A stretch of DNA of 64,000 nucleotides from Pseudothermotoga elfii DSM 9442 = NBRC 107921. GTDB lineage: Bacteria > Thermotogota > Thermotogae > Thermotogales > DSM-5069. Shown here piece by piece: positions 1 through 6,442 of this stretch; within the stretch, counting starts at the first letter, position 1; every line of letters begins with the position of its first letter. The position numbers and the translations under genes were made by a program. Below the pieces are notes generated by a model that searched no databases, was not told the DNA's origin, and saw nothing but the letters and a program-made list of their open reading frames with translations. The stretch is from assembly GCF_000504085.1 (NCBI RefSeq), contig NC_022792.1, forward strand, positions 1,054,001 to 1,118,000. The letters run 5' to 3'.

Positions 1-6
1 TTGCAT
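1..6 (-). CDS. 5' end of a minus-strand gene leaving the window
   Basis: An ATG on the minus strand at 6-4 follows a strong ribosome binding site (AAGGAGGGG, about 11-19) at four bases spacing. Only two codons (Met-Gln) lie in the window, so nothing can be said about the product. It lies downstream of the GH130 gene on the same strand and is separated from it by a strong terminator. It therefore probably starts its own transcript; a loose TTGTTT/TAAAAT promoter overlaps the terminator T-tract. Confidence 0.45.
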
Positions 7-53
7 GAAACCCCTCCTTTTCGTTCGCATTAAGTACTATTTTATCACTGCGA

Positions 54-89
54 TAGAAAAAAACAAAACCCGTGCCATAAGGCACGGGG
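54..89 (-). terminator. Rho-independent terminator of the GH130/sugar transport operon
   Basis: Read on the minus strand, CCCGTGCC-TTAT-GGCACGGG forms a perfect 8 bp GC-rich stem with a 4 nt loop (69-88), followed by TTTTGTTTTTTT. It lies 23 bases after the GH130 stop codon and closes the lacI-ABC-GH130 operon. Confidence 0.92.
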
Positions 90-111
90 AGTAGAATTTC
101 CATTTTTGATG

Positions 112-996
112 TCAGTTTTCACACCAATTCAAAACTTCCTGAACATCTATTGTGGCTAAGGCAATATGGTTGTCCGCTGCTCCGTAATAGACAAAATATT
201 TTCCTCCAAATTCAACCATGGCATCACTAAATACGACATTTGGAACTCCTCCAAAGATCTCCCAATCTTCCTTTGGTTCAAGAATTGGTTGTTCGCTTCT
301 TTTAAGAACAACCCGGGGGTCGTTCAAATCAAGCAATATAAAACCAAGTCTATATACAGGCCTTTCACTTTTCTCAACACCATGGTACAGTAAGAGCCAT
401 CCATACGGTGTCTTCAAAGGTGGCGCACCGGCACCAATTTTAAGATTGTCCCAGTAATCTGGCCTTGGCTTGGCTATGCTGACGAAATTATTCCAGTGGA
501 CCAGATCGTCTGAATAAGCTATCCAGATATCTGGTTCTATTCTATGCAACATTACATATTTTCCATCTATCTTTTCTGGGAACAATGCGGCATCTTTGTT
601 GTTCATATCCGGCAAAACCACGTTATACCTTTTCCAGGTTATAAAGTTCTTTGTCGATGCCAATGACACACGCGTCCCTCTGGGAGAATAGGCTGTGTAA
701 ACCATATAATACTCCTCGCCAATTTTGGTAATTCTCGGATCTTCTACACCGTACAATTCCCATTGAGAAGCAGGTTTAAATACTGGTTTTTCCAATCTGT
801 TGAAATTCACGCCATCAATACTTACAGCATAACCCAGTCTTGATACCATATCTTCTCCTTGAGCCCTGTAAATCATGTGGAACAGTTCGCCATCAAAAAC
901 AACAGCGCAGTTGAAGACAAATTTGTTTTCCCATCCATGGTAAGAAACAGGACTCAATAATGGATTTGCTGGGTGTCTTAAGAGTTTCAACTCCAT
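112..996 (-). CDS. GH130 family glycosidase/phosphorylase (beta-mannoside type)
   Basis: A 294-residue protein of the GH130 (DUF377) five-bladed beta-propeller family. These enzymes act by phosphorolysis, or in some members hydrolysis, of beta-1,2- or beta-1,4-mannosides in the cytoplasm. Visible hallmarks are the NPLLSP N-terminus, the GVEDPRIT block (83-90) with the family's key acidic residues, repeated blade motifs such as DPR and GVEKSERPVYRLG, and no signal peptide. The ATG follows GAGGAGGTATATCA. It is the last gene of an operon with a LacI regulator and a CUT1 sugar importer, which fits intracellular breakdown of imported manno-oligosaccharides. The exact linkage cannot be read from the sequence. 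Calling it a phosphorylase rather than a hydrolase is inference from the family. Confidence 0.85.
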   Translation of the reverse strand: MELKLLRHPANPLLSPVSYHGWENKFVFNCAVVFDGELFHMIYRAQGEDMVSRLGYAVSIDGVNFNRLEKPVFKPASQWELYGVEDPRITKIGEEYYMVYTAYSPRGTRVSLASTKNFITWKRYNVVLPDMNNKDAALFPEKIDGKYVMLHRIEPDIWIAYSDDLVHWNNFVSIAKPRPDYWDNLKIGAGAPPLKTPYGWLLLYHGVEKSERPVYRLGFILLDLNDPRVVLKRSEQPILEPKEDWEIFGGVPNVVFSDAMVEFGGKYFVYYGAADNHIALATIDVQEVLNWCEN

Positions 997-1009
997 TGAT
1001 ATACCTCCT

Positions 1010-1834
1010 CTATTTGAATGACATCGAGATTCCTTGAAGGAAATATTTTCTCAACAACAAAAATATTAAAACCATAGGCATCATTTGTAAAACAGAACCG
1101 GCAAATATTGGTCCGACATAACTTGCGTACTCATGATTGAAGGCAGCAAGTAATACAGAAAGTGGCATTTTGTTATAGTCTTTTATCACCATCAAAGGCC
1201 AGAGAAAGTTGTCCCATATTCCTATGAATGTAAACAATCCAACGATTGATGCAGTTGATCTGCTGAGTGGTAGCATCACTCTCAAAACTATCCAGATGCG
1301 ATTCGCACCATCTATTTTTGCCGCATCTATGTAATCGTCAGGTATAGATTTAAAAGATTGACTGAACATGAAAACACCCCATGCACTTACCAGGCTTGGA
1401 ACAATCAAAGCACTGTATGTATTTAGCATCCCGAGATTTTTCATCAGCACAAATAAAGGTATCAGGAACATAAACCCGGGAAAGAGCATCTGGTATATTA
1501 TGAAATTAAATGTATATCTGCTCAACCTGAATCTAACTTTTGATATGGCAAAACCAATGAAGGCAGATGTTATCACTACGGAAAATGTTACGGTACTCGA
1601 GATGAATATGCTGTTCATCAATGCCTTTACGAAGGGTCTTCCTATCTTTTCAGACATGAAGAAAATAAATCTATAGTGCTCAAGGGTGAAGTTTGAAGGA
1701 ATAAATGTCGTAAATATTTCTCTGGCGGGTTTAAAAGATGAAAAAACGAGCCAGAAGTATGGATATATCCAAACCACAGCCAATAAAAGCATCACAACGT
1801 GCAGAACAACTGAGGCAGATCTTTTTTTTCTCAT
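1010..1834 (-). CDS. Sugar ABC transporter permease, MalG/CUT1 type
   Basis: A 274-residue inner-membrane permease with about six hydrophobic segments and the cytoplasmic EAA-loop signature (DAAKIDGANRIWIVLRVMLP), which docks the ATPase. The N-terminus is short and basic (MRKKR), as in MalG-like subunits. It overlaps the preceding MalF-type gene by four bases (ATGA), implying translational coupling, and is followed after 13 bases by the GH130 gene. It would pair with the upstream permease and binding protein to import an oligosaccharide. No ATP-binding subunit is encoded nearby, so a shared MsmX/MsmK-type ATPase elsewhere is likely (inference). Confidence 0.9.
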   Translation of the reverse strand: MRKKRSASVVLHVVMLLLAVVWIYPYFWLVFSSFKPAREIFTTFIPSNFTLEHYRFIFFMSEKIGRPFVKALMNSIFISSTVTFSVVITSAFIGFAISKVRFRLSRYTFNFIIYQMLFPGFMFLIPLFVLMKNLGMLNTYSALIVPSLVSAWGVFMFSQSFKSIPDDYIDAAKIDGANRIWIVLRVMLPLSRSTASIVGLFTFIGIWDNFLWPLMVIKDYNKMPLSVLLAAFNHEYASYVGPIFAGSVLQMMPMVLIFLLLRKYFLQGISMSFK

Positions 1835-2715
1835 TGAAAACTCACTTCCCTCTCAAAGATGCGGCGAATCAGCATTACTATGCCATAACTCATAAAAGCT
1901 GTCACTATTGCAACAGTGGTTGCATACGAGGGGTTAATCCTTCTGAACGCTGTGTCGTACATATATATTAGAAAAGTGGTTGTTTTTTGCATTGGACCGC
2001 CACCTGTTATCATATAAGGTTCCGTGAAAATTCCAAAGGTGAGTGTTATAACCAGAACGAGCACAGTAATCAACGATGGATTTATCAGAGGAAGTGTTAT
2101 TCGCCAGAATATCGTTCTGCGATTCGCACCGTCTAACTGTGCTGCTTCGAATAAATTTTTTGGAATTGCTTGAAGTCCCGCGTATAATATCAATCCATAG
2201 TAACCAATAAATTTCCAGCATATCATCAAGCAAATCGAGAATATTGCAAGCTGTGGATCACTGAACCATGGAATAGTTTTTCCAAATACCAAATAGACCA
2301 ATCTATTAATTGGCCCATTTACAGAAAACAGGTTTGAAAACATTATTGAGTAGGCCACTCCAGATGAAACATTTGCCACTAAAAACGAAAGCACGATAAA
2401 GGTTTTGAAGTACTTTATTTTATTCAATGCAAGAGCAAATAGTAAAGATGATATCAAAACCATTGGCACTAAGTAAGCAAGAAAGTTAAGCGTATTCAAA
2501 ACAATTCTTAAAAATGTGGGGTCCTGAAAAATTCTAACGAAATTTGCAAAACCTGTAATTTTTGGTTTTCCAAAAAAGTTCCATTTCGAGAATGCAAGCA
2601 TTACCATCCAAACAAAAGGATAACCCCAGAAAACGGCAGTATATCCAAAATAAGTACATATAACACCAGTTGCAAATATTTTATCTTTACTTTTCAAAGA
2701 AGGCACAGTCATCAC
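1831..2715 (-). CDS. Sugar ABC transporter permease, MalF/CUT1 type
   Basis: A 294-residue membrane permease with six or seven hydrophobic helices. The EAA loop FEAAQLDGANRRTIFWRITL sits in the C-terminal half, followed by the INPSLITVLVLVITLTF helix typical of UgpA/MalF-like subunits. It is the partner of the MalG-type gene with which it overlaps by four bases. It lies ten bases downstream of the binding-protein gene, so all three are one transport unit. The substrate is probably a mannoside, judged only from the GH130 neighbour. Confidence 0.9.
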   Translation of the reverse strand: MMTVPSLKSKDKIFATGVICTYFGYTAVFWGYPFVWMVMLAFSKWNFFGKPKITGFANFVRIFQDPTFLRIVLNTLNFLAYLVPMVLISSLLFALALNKIKYFKTFIVLSFLVANVSSGVAYSIMFSNLFSVNGPINRLVYLVFGKTIPWFSDPQLAIFSICLMICWKFIGYYGLILYAGLQAIPKNLFEAAQLDGANRRTIFWRITLPLINPSLITVLVLVITLTFGIFTEPYMITGGGPMQKTTTFLIYMYDTAFRRINPSYATTVAIVTAFMSYGIVMLIRRIFEREVSFQ

Positions 2716-2725
2716 CCTTCTTAGC

Positions 2726-3973
2726 TTAGAAAATTATCTTATTAACTTCTTTTACTGCGGTTGTCAGGGCATCGTTTGGCGATTTTTTCAGATACATCAA
2801 TGGCTCAATCAAGTGAATGGTCATGGCATTTTGAACATCTATGGTTTCGCCCAGAAGTGCAGGTGGTACTGCATACCCTACAGCTTCGGCATATGCTTTG
2901 AAAAATTCATCTGACATGTATTTCGTGAAAGCCGGGTTTTCAGCAAGGTCTTCTCTTGCAGGTGGCATTTTCGTTTTTTCAATCCACATAACGTCGTGTT
3001 CTACCTTAGAAAATACCCAGGAGATAAATTCAAAGGCAGCCTTCTTATCTTTGCATGTCTCATATATCACTAAGCCTTTTGTATCAGCAAAAGTGTAAAT
3101 TGGTTTTCCTTCCGGAAAATCATCAGGAACAGGTGGGGGAGAAATCCACATGTGCTCCATTACATCTGGAAAAGTTTCCCTTGCCCAATTAATTTCCCAT
3201 GGGCCAGTTATTTTACCCAGAACGACACCCATATACAGTGGATTTGTACCAAGTTCTACGGCTGTATAACCATTCTCAAACATTTTGTATATGAACTCAG
3301 CTACTTTTAAACCATATTCGTCATTGAAAACTGCTTTCTTTTTTCCAATGTCTATATAGTTTTTCCCATTGCTTGCGGCGTAGTAATATGTTATGAAATC
3401 GAACCAGCGGTCCCACCAGTTCCGGCCAGCTATCACCTGGACACCGTATTTTTCACTCGGTACAGTGAACTTCTGGCTGATTTCATAAATTTCACTGTAA
3501 GTTCTTGGTGGTTTACTATAGCCAAGTTGACTTAGAAGATCTCCCCGCCACCAGAAAAGCATTGGGTTTGAATAAATTGGTATGACATAATAATGACCGT
3601 TGTACTGCCATTTTTCAATTATATTTTTCATTTTTCTGCTCTCAACCATTTTCCAGAAATCATCGCCAAATGAATCAAGTGGATATATTGCGCCAATTTC
3701 AGCAAGCTGGGCTGCGAATCCACTAAAGATGTTTTCGGATATATCTGGTGCGTTTCCTGCGGCTATGGCTGTTAGAATTGCTTCTTCAGAACTTGCCGCT
3801 GCGGGAATAACAGCCAGTTCTATCTCTATATCGGGCCTAACTGTTTTCCACTCTTCAACTATAGCCTTCCAGAATTCCTCCTGTAATGGGTTGGGAGCAG
3901 TCCAGAAAACAAGTTTTACACCAAAAGTAGTAATAATTGAGCAGAGAATGAGAATTGTTAATAGTTTTTTCAT
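2726..3973 (-). CDS. Extracellular solute-binding protein family 1 (sugar)
   Basis: A 415-residue binding protein with a signal peptide (about 1-18, MKKLLTILILCSIITTFG), then VKLVFWTAPNPLQEEFWKAI, the classic start of family 1 sugar-binding lobes. Later segments (GPWEINWARETFPD, and a C-terminal region with KAAFEFISWVFSK) fit CUT1 binding proteins. It lacks a lipobox cysteine, as is usual for Thermotogae binding proteins. It is the first structural gene after the LacI regulator, with a GGAGGGG ribosome binding site. It delivers an oligosaccharide to the two permeases downstream. The ligand is unproven; the GH130 gene suggests manno-oligosaccharides. Confidence 0.88.
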   Translation of the reverse strand: MKKLLTILILCSIITTFGVKLVFWTAPNPLQEEFWKAIVEEWKTVRPDIEIELAVIPAAASSEEAILTAIAAGNAPDISENIFSGFAAQLAEIGAIYPLDSFGDDFWKMVESRKMKNIIEKWQYNGHYYVIPIYSNPMLFWWRGDLLSQLGYSKPPRTYSEIYEISQKFTVPSEKYGVQVIAGRNWWDRWFDFITYYYAASNGKNYIDIGKKKAVFNDEYGLKVAEFIYKMFENGYTAVELGTNPLYMGVVLGKITGPWEINWARETFPDVMEHMWISPPPVPDDFPEGKPIYTFADTKGLVIYETCKDKKAAFEFISWVFSKVEHDVMWIEKTKMPPAREDLAENPAFTKYMSDEFFKAYAEAVGYAVPPALLGETIDVQNAMTIHLIEPLMYLKKSPNDALTTAVKEVNKIIF

Positions 3974-3988
3974 TTTTCCCCTCCTTCC

Positions 3989-4951
3989 TCAAATTGATGA
4001 ATCCCGCTTAACGAACATCGTGTACAAACACAATCTAAACGGGTGATGACTGTGCCCCATTAATAGTTCATAAAGCCTTTTAACAGCATTGAAACCCATT
4101 TCGTACTTTTGAACCCTCAGGGTAGAAAGCGATTCTGCTTCAGCTTGAGGGATGTCATCAAAACCTACCACGCTAATTTCTTCCGGTATCCTATATTTCC
4201 ACTCTCTCAACTTGCGCAGTACTTTTATAGCAATGATATCGTTGGAGCAGAGTATTACTTCTGGTTTCCTGTCCCTTAGAATTTTTCTCAATACTGGTTC
4301 TACCTCTTCATTCAAATCATCATATTCGTAACAAATGGGTAGCAAAGAATGTTTTTGCATGGCAGCAATGTATCCAGTATATCGGTCTTTAAATCCATAG
4401 TATTTGAGTGGCCCATGTAAGTGGATAATGTTCTTTATTCCTTTGTTGATGAATCTCTCGGTTACGCGAAAAATACCATCATAGCCATCACTCAAGATAC
4501 AGTCAATTCCCAACCCATCTATGTAATGGTCGACGAGAACGATTTTTCCCATTTTTTCCAATGGTTTGATTTGTTCTTCGCTTGCATCACTTCCGATTAT
4601 TAGGTAGCCGTCAAAATTTTTCTGTGGTATTCTTTCTAACATAACAACAGTTGTATTAAAGCGGAAGAACTCTTCATTATCATTTATTGAACTGAGCACA
4701 ACATCGTAAAAAACACCAACTTCGCTCGCTAACAAATTTGCGATCCTCTGGCTTATTACAACTGCCACGTGGAATAATCTTTTGCTGGCGAGTGCACGTG
4801 CAGAAATCTGCGGTTTATAACCAAGTTTTCTCATTGCTTGCCATACTTTAAGACGTGTTTTTTCCGAAACATATCCACTATTATTTAGCACTCTTGAAAC
4901 TGTGGCTGTCGAAACTCTTGCCATTTTAGCCACTTCTTCGATAGTTGCCAT
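3989..4951 (-). CDS. LacI family transcriptional regulator
   Basis: A 320-residue repressor. An N-terminal helix-turn-helix (ATIEEVAKMARVSTATVSRV, with hinge residues VLNNSGYVSEKTR) is followed by a periplasmic-binding-protein-like ligand domain that includes the PEVILCSNDIIAIKVLR and VVGFDDIPQAE segments. The reading frame extends further upstream. The start at 4951 is chosen because AGGTGATAAG lies immediately before it and the HTH begins at residue 2. It heads the operon for the sugar importer and GH130, which it presumably controls in response to the imported sugar. Two promoters and a LacI-type operator lie upstream. Confidence 0.92.
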   Translation of the reverse strand: MATIEEVAKMARVSTATVSRVLNNSGYVSEKTRLKVWQAMRKLGYKPQISARALASKRLFHVAVVISQRIANLLASEVGVFYDVVLSSINDNEEFFRFNTTVVMLERIPQKNFDGYLIIGSDASEEQIKPLEKMGKIVLVDHYIDGLGIDCILSDGYDGIFRVTERFINKGIKNIIHLHGPLKYYGFKDRYTGYIAAMQKHSLLPICYEYDDLNEEVEPVLRKILRDRKPEVILCSNDIIAIKVLRKLREWKYRIPEEISVVGFDDIPQAEAESLSTLRVQKYEMGFNAVKRLYELLMGHSHHPFRLCLYTMFVKRDSSI

Positions 4952-4985
4952 CTTATCACCTCGTTGTGTAATCCTTTTCATATTT

Positions 4986-5013
4986 ATTATACATTTCACA
5001 GATATTATTTCAA
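4986..5013 (-). promoter_or_regulatory. Sigma-A type promoter for the lacI operon
   Basis: On the minus strand TTGAAA (5013-5008) is followed after 16 bases by TATAAT (4991-4986). The predicted start is about 28 bases upstream of the lacI ATG, a short leader with the ribosome binding site in place. Confidence 0.7.
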
Positions 5014-5142
5014 TTAACGTAATATATAACAAAACAGAGCAATCTTAAGCCAGAACAAGAATGGGTTTTATAATAAGCTTTATATAGAATATATTTAGAC
5101 TTGTCGGGTTTTTTACCCGCTTTAGTGAATGGAATATTTATA

Positions 5143-5156
5143 TGTAATCGTTTCCA
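5143..5156. promoter_or_regulatory. LacI-type operator
   Basis: TGTAATCGTTTCCA matches the LacI/CcpA-family consensus TGNAANCGNTTNCA at every fixed position, with the central CG. It lies about 15 bases downstream of a TGTATAAT box on the minus strand. A bound repressor would cover the start site of the distal lacI-operon promoter. Autoregulation by the adjacent LacI protein is inference. Confidence 0.65.
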
Positions 5157-5170
5157 TAAAAACCTCAAAA

Positions 5171-5201
5171 ATTATACAATGCAATAACGAAAGGCCGTCA
5201 G
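5171..5201 (-). promoter_or_regulatory. Distal promoter of the lacI operon, overlapped by the operator
   Basis: An extended -10 (TGTATAAT, core 5176-5171) on the minus strand, with a weak -35 CTGACG (5201-5196) at 19 bases. The start site would fall on or next to the operator at 5143-5156. The -35 match is imperfect. Confidence 0.45.
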
Positions 5202-5205
5202 AGAG

Positions 5206-5748
5206 TCATAGTGGTTGATTTTTATCTAATTGGTTTTTGCTGCGTATTCGAAGTATGAATTTGACCGAGCACAATAGCAATAATCCAATAAGAGTTCCAA
5301 AAATTGCACCTGATATATCTATCATGACATCGTTTATTGAAGACCCACGCTGAAAAAATTGCTGGCTATATTCATCAAAAGAAGCAACTAAGGAAGGTAA
5401 TGATATGCCTATCAAAAGAGCAGATAGAAGTTTTCTGGTATAAAGAAAACCGAATTCAAAAGAAATAATACCCAGAAAAAAATAAAGTCCAAAGTGAGCA
5501 CTTTTCCTAACAAACTCAATAGTTGTGGCTCTATATTTACCAAACCAGAGAATAGTGAAAAATTTTCTCAATTTAATAAACAATTCTGTGTCTGAAAAAT
5601 CAAAAGTTCTGTCCAATTTCTTCAATATGTTGTAAGCAAAATTTGCCTGTCTTGCCGATTCATCTGGAAACCTTGTGGAAAAATAGAATATCAATCCAAT
5701 CCACAAAGTGAACGCCACGAAAAAAATTATCGATAGCCATTTTCTCAA
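5206..5748 (-). CDS. VanZ-like family membrane protein
   Basis: A 180-residue integral membrane protein with an N-terminal helix (4-24), a central KSAHFGLYFFLGI block, and a C-terminal DEYSQQFFQRGSSINDVMID block followed by a last helix. These H-x-x-x-F/Y and DE(x)4-Q(x)n-R-x-x-x-x-x-D-x-x-x-D patterns define the VanZ-like family. The family was named after teicoplanin resistance, but the biochemical role of most members is unknown. The start is TTG at 5748 behind GGAAGTGAGAGC. It follows the FMN-binding gene by 13 bases and is probably co-transcribed. A resistance role should not be assumed. Confidence 0.8.
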   Translation of the reverse strand: MRKWLSIIFFVAFTLWIGLIFYFSTRFPDESARQANFAYNILKKLDRTFDFSDTELFIKLRKFFTILWFGKYRATTIEFVRKSAHFGLYFFLGIISFEFGFLYTRKLLSALLIGISLPSLVASFDEYSQQFFQRGSSINDVMIDISGAIFGTLIGLLLLCSVKFILRIRSKNQLDKNQPL

Positions 5749-5761
5749 GCTCTCACTTCCA

Positions 5762-6166
5762 TTACTGCTTGGTTAGGGCATTCTCTAAAGCTTTAAGTAA
5801 AGCCTTGGTGCTTACAGTGGCACCAGTCACGGCATCTATTCTTAGAGATTGGTTTTTCAAAACTCTACTGATTACTTCATCGTTTAACTGCTTGTACGCA
5901 TTCATGTCTATGAACCCAGATTTCTTATTGAGAATCTCTATGTTCTTTATTTCCCCGCCGGATACAATTACCCTAACCATGTACTGCCATCGTCCACTTG
6001 CATACTGCCCAAGATATTCTCCATCTTTGATCTGGGATAAATCTATATCTTTGATCTCTATTTTCTTGATCTGGTTCATACCCCTGTTGAAAATTAACAC
6101 GAACAAGGTAGCTGAGATCAAAACACAGACTATCACCATTATAACAATTTTGAAAAAACGCCTCAT
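5762..6166 (-). CDS. FMN-binding domain protein, membrane-anchored
   Basis: A 134-residue protein with one N-terminal membrane helix (about 6-27) and an extracytoplasmic FMN_bind domain like those of RnfG/NqrC and NosR. The segment DGEYLGQYASGRWQYMVRVIV opens the domain. The DAVTGATVSTKALLKALENAL segment carries the T-G-A-T-x-S/T motif whose last threonine is covalently flavinylated through a phosphoester in known members. That suggests a surface electron carrier; flavinylation would need an ApbE enzyme elsewhere. The ATG is preceded by GAGGTGATTCGTC. It sits between a hydrophobic mini-ORF upstream and the VanZ-like gene downstream. Confidence 0.82.
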   Translation of the reverse strand: MRRFFKIVIMVIVCVLISATLFVLIFNRGMNQIKKIEIKDIDLSQIKDGEYLGQYASGRWQYMVRVIVSGGEIKNIEILNKKSGFIDMNAYKQLNDEVISRVLKNQSLRIDAVTGATVSTKALLKALENALTKQ

Positions 6167-6177
6167 GACGAATCACC

Positions 6178-6261
6178 TCACAGAGTATGGTTTCTCACAA
6201 AATAGCTGACCAGAACTGTTAAAAGAGCTATCAATAGGACTGTGCAAAAGGTCTTTGACAA
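6178..6261 (-). CDS. Small hydrophobic ORF, 27 codons
   Basis: A TTG-started 27-residue ORF (MSKTFCTVLLIALLTVLVSY, then seven more residues) preceded by a perfect AGGAGG (6278-6273) at 11 bases. The product would be one membrane helix flanked by a positive N-terminus (K3) and a C-terminal RNHTL tail. Its stop codon is followed at once by the ribosome binding site of the FMN-binding gene, suggesting coupling. It could be a real small membrane subunit or a translational leader. No homologue is recognised. The long spacing and the TTG start keep confidence moderate. Confidence 0.45.
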   Translation of the reverse strand: MSKTFCTVLLIALLTVLVSYFVRNHTL

Positions 6262-6403
6262 AACCTTTCTTTCCTCCTTGCATAGACTTTTTGAAAATGA
6301 AATGTATACTCTTTCGTTATTGTCAATTGTACGAGAAAAGCAACGATAATCAACAAGGCAGGTAAAGAAGCGAGAAAACTATTTTCCACAAGACAGGTAT
6401 TTG

Positions 6404-6426
6404 AAAAAACGGCGGCTGTGCCGCCG
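6404..6426 (-). terminator. Rho-independent terminator of the GH3 gene
   Basis: Minus-strand CGGCGGC-ACA-GCCGCCG, a 7 bp all-GC stem, followed by TTTTTT. It lies 17 bases beyond the GH3 stop codon. Confidence 0.9.
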
Positions 6427-6442
6427 CTCGTTCTTTCTCAAA

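Noticed and set aside
5101-5125. Hairpin CGGGT-TTTTT-ACCCG as a terminator near the lacI promoter
   Set aside because: Only a 5 bp stem without a T-run in the sense of either neighbouring operon, and it lies between a promoter and the gene it serves.
5206-5748. Teicoplanin resistance gene
   Set aside because: VanZ-like membrane proteins are widespread and mostly unrelated to resistance; there are no other van genes nearby.
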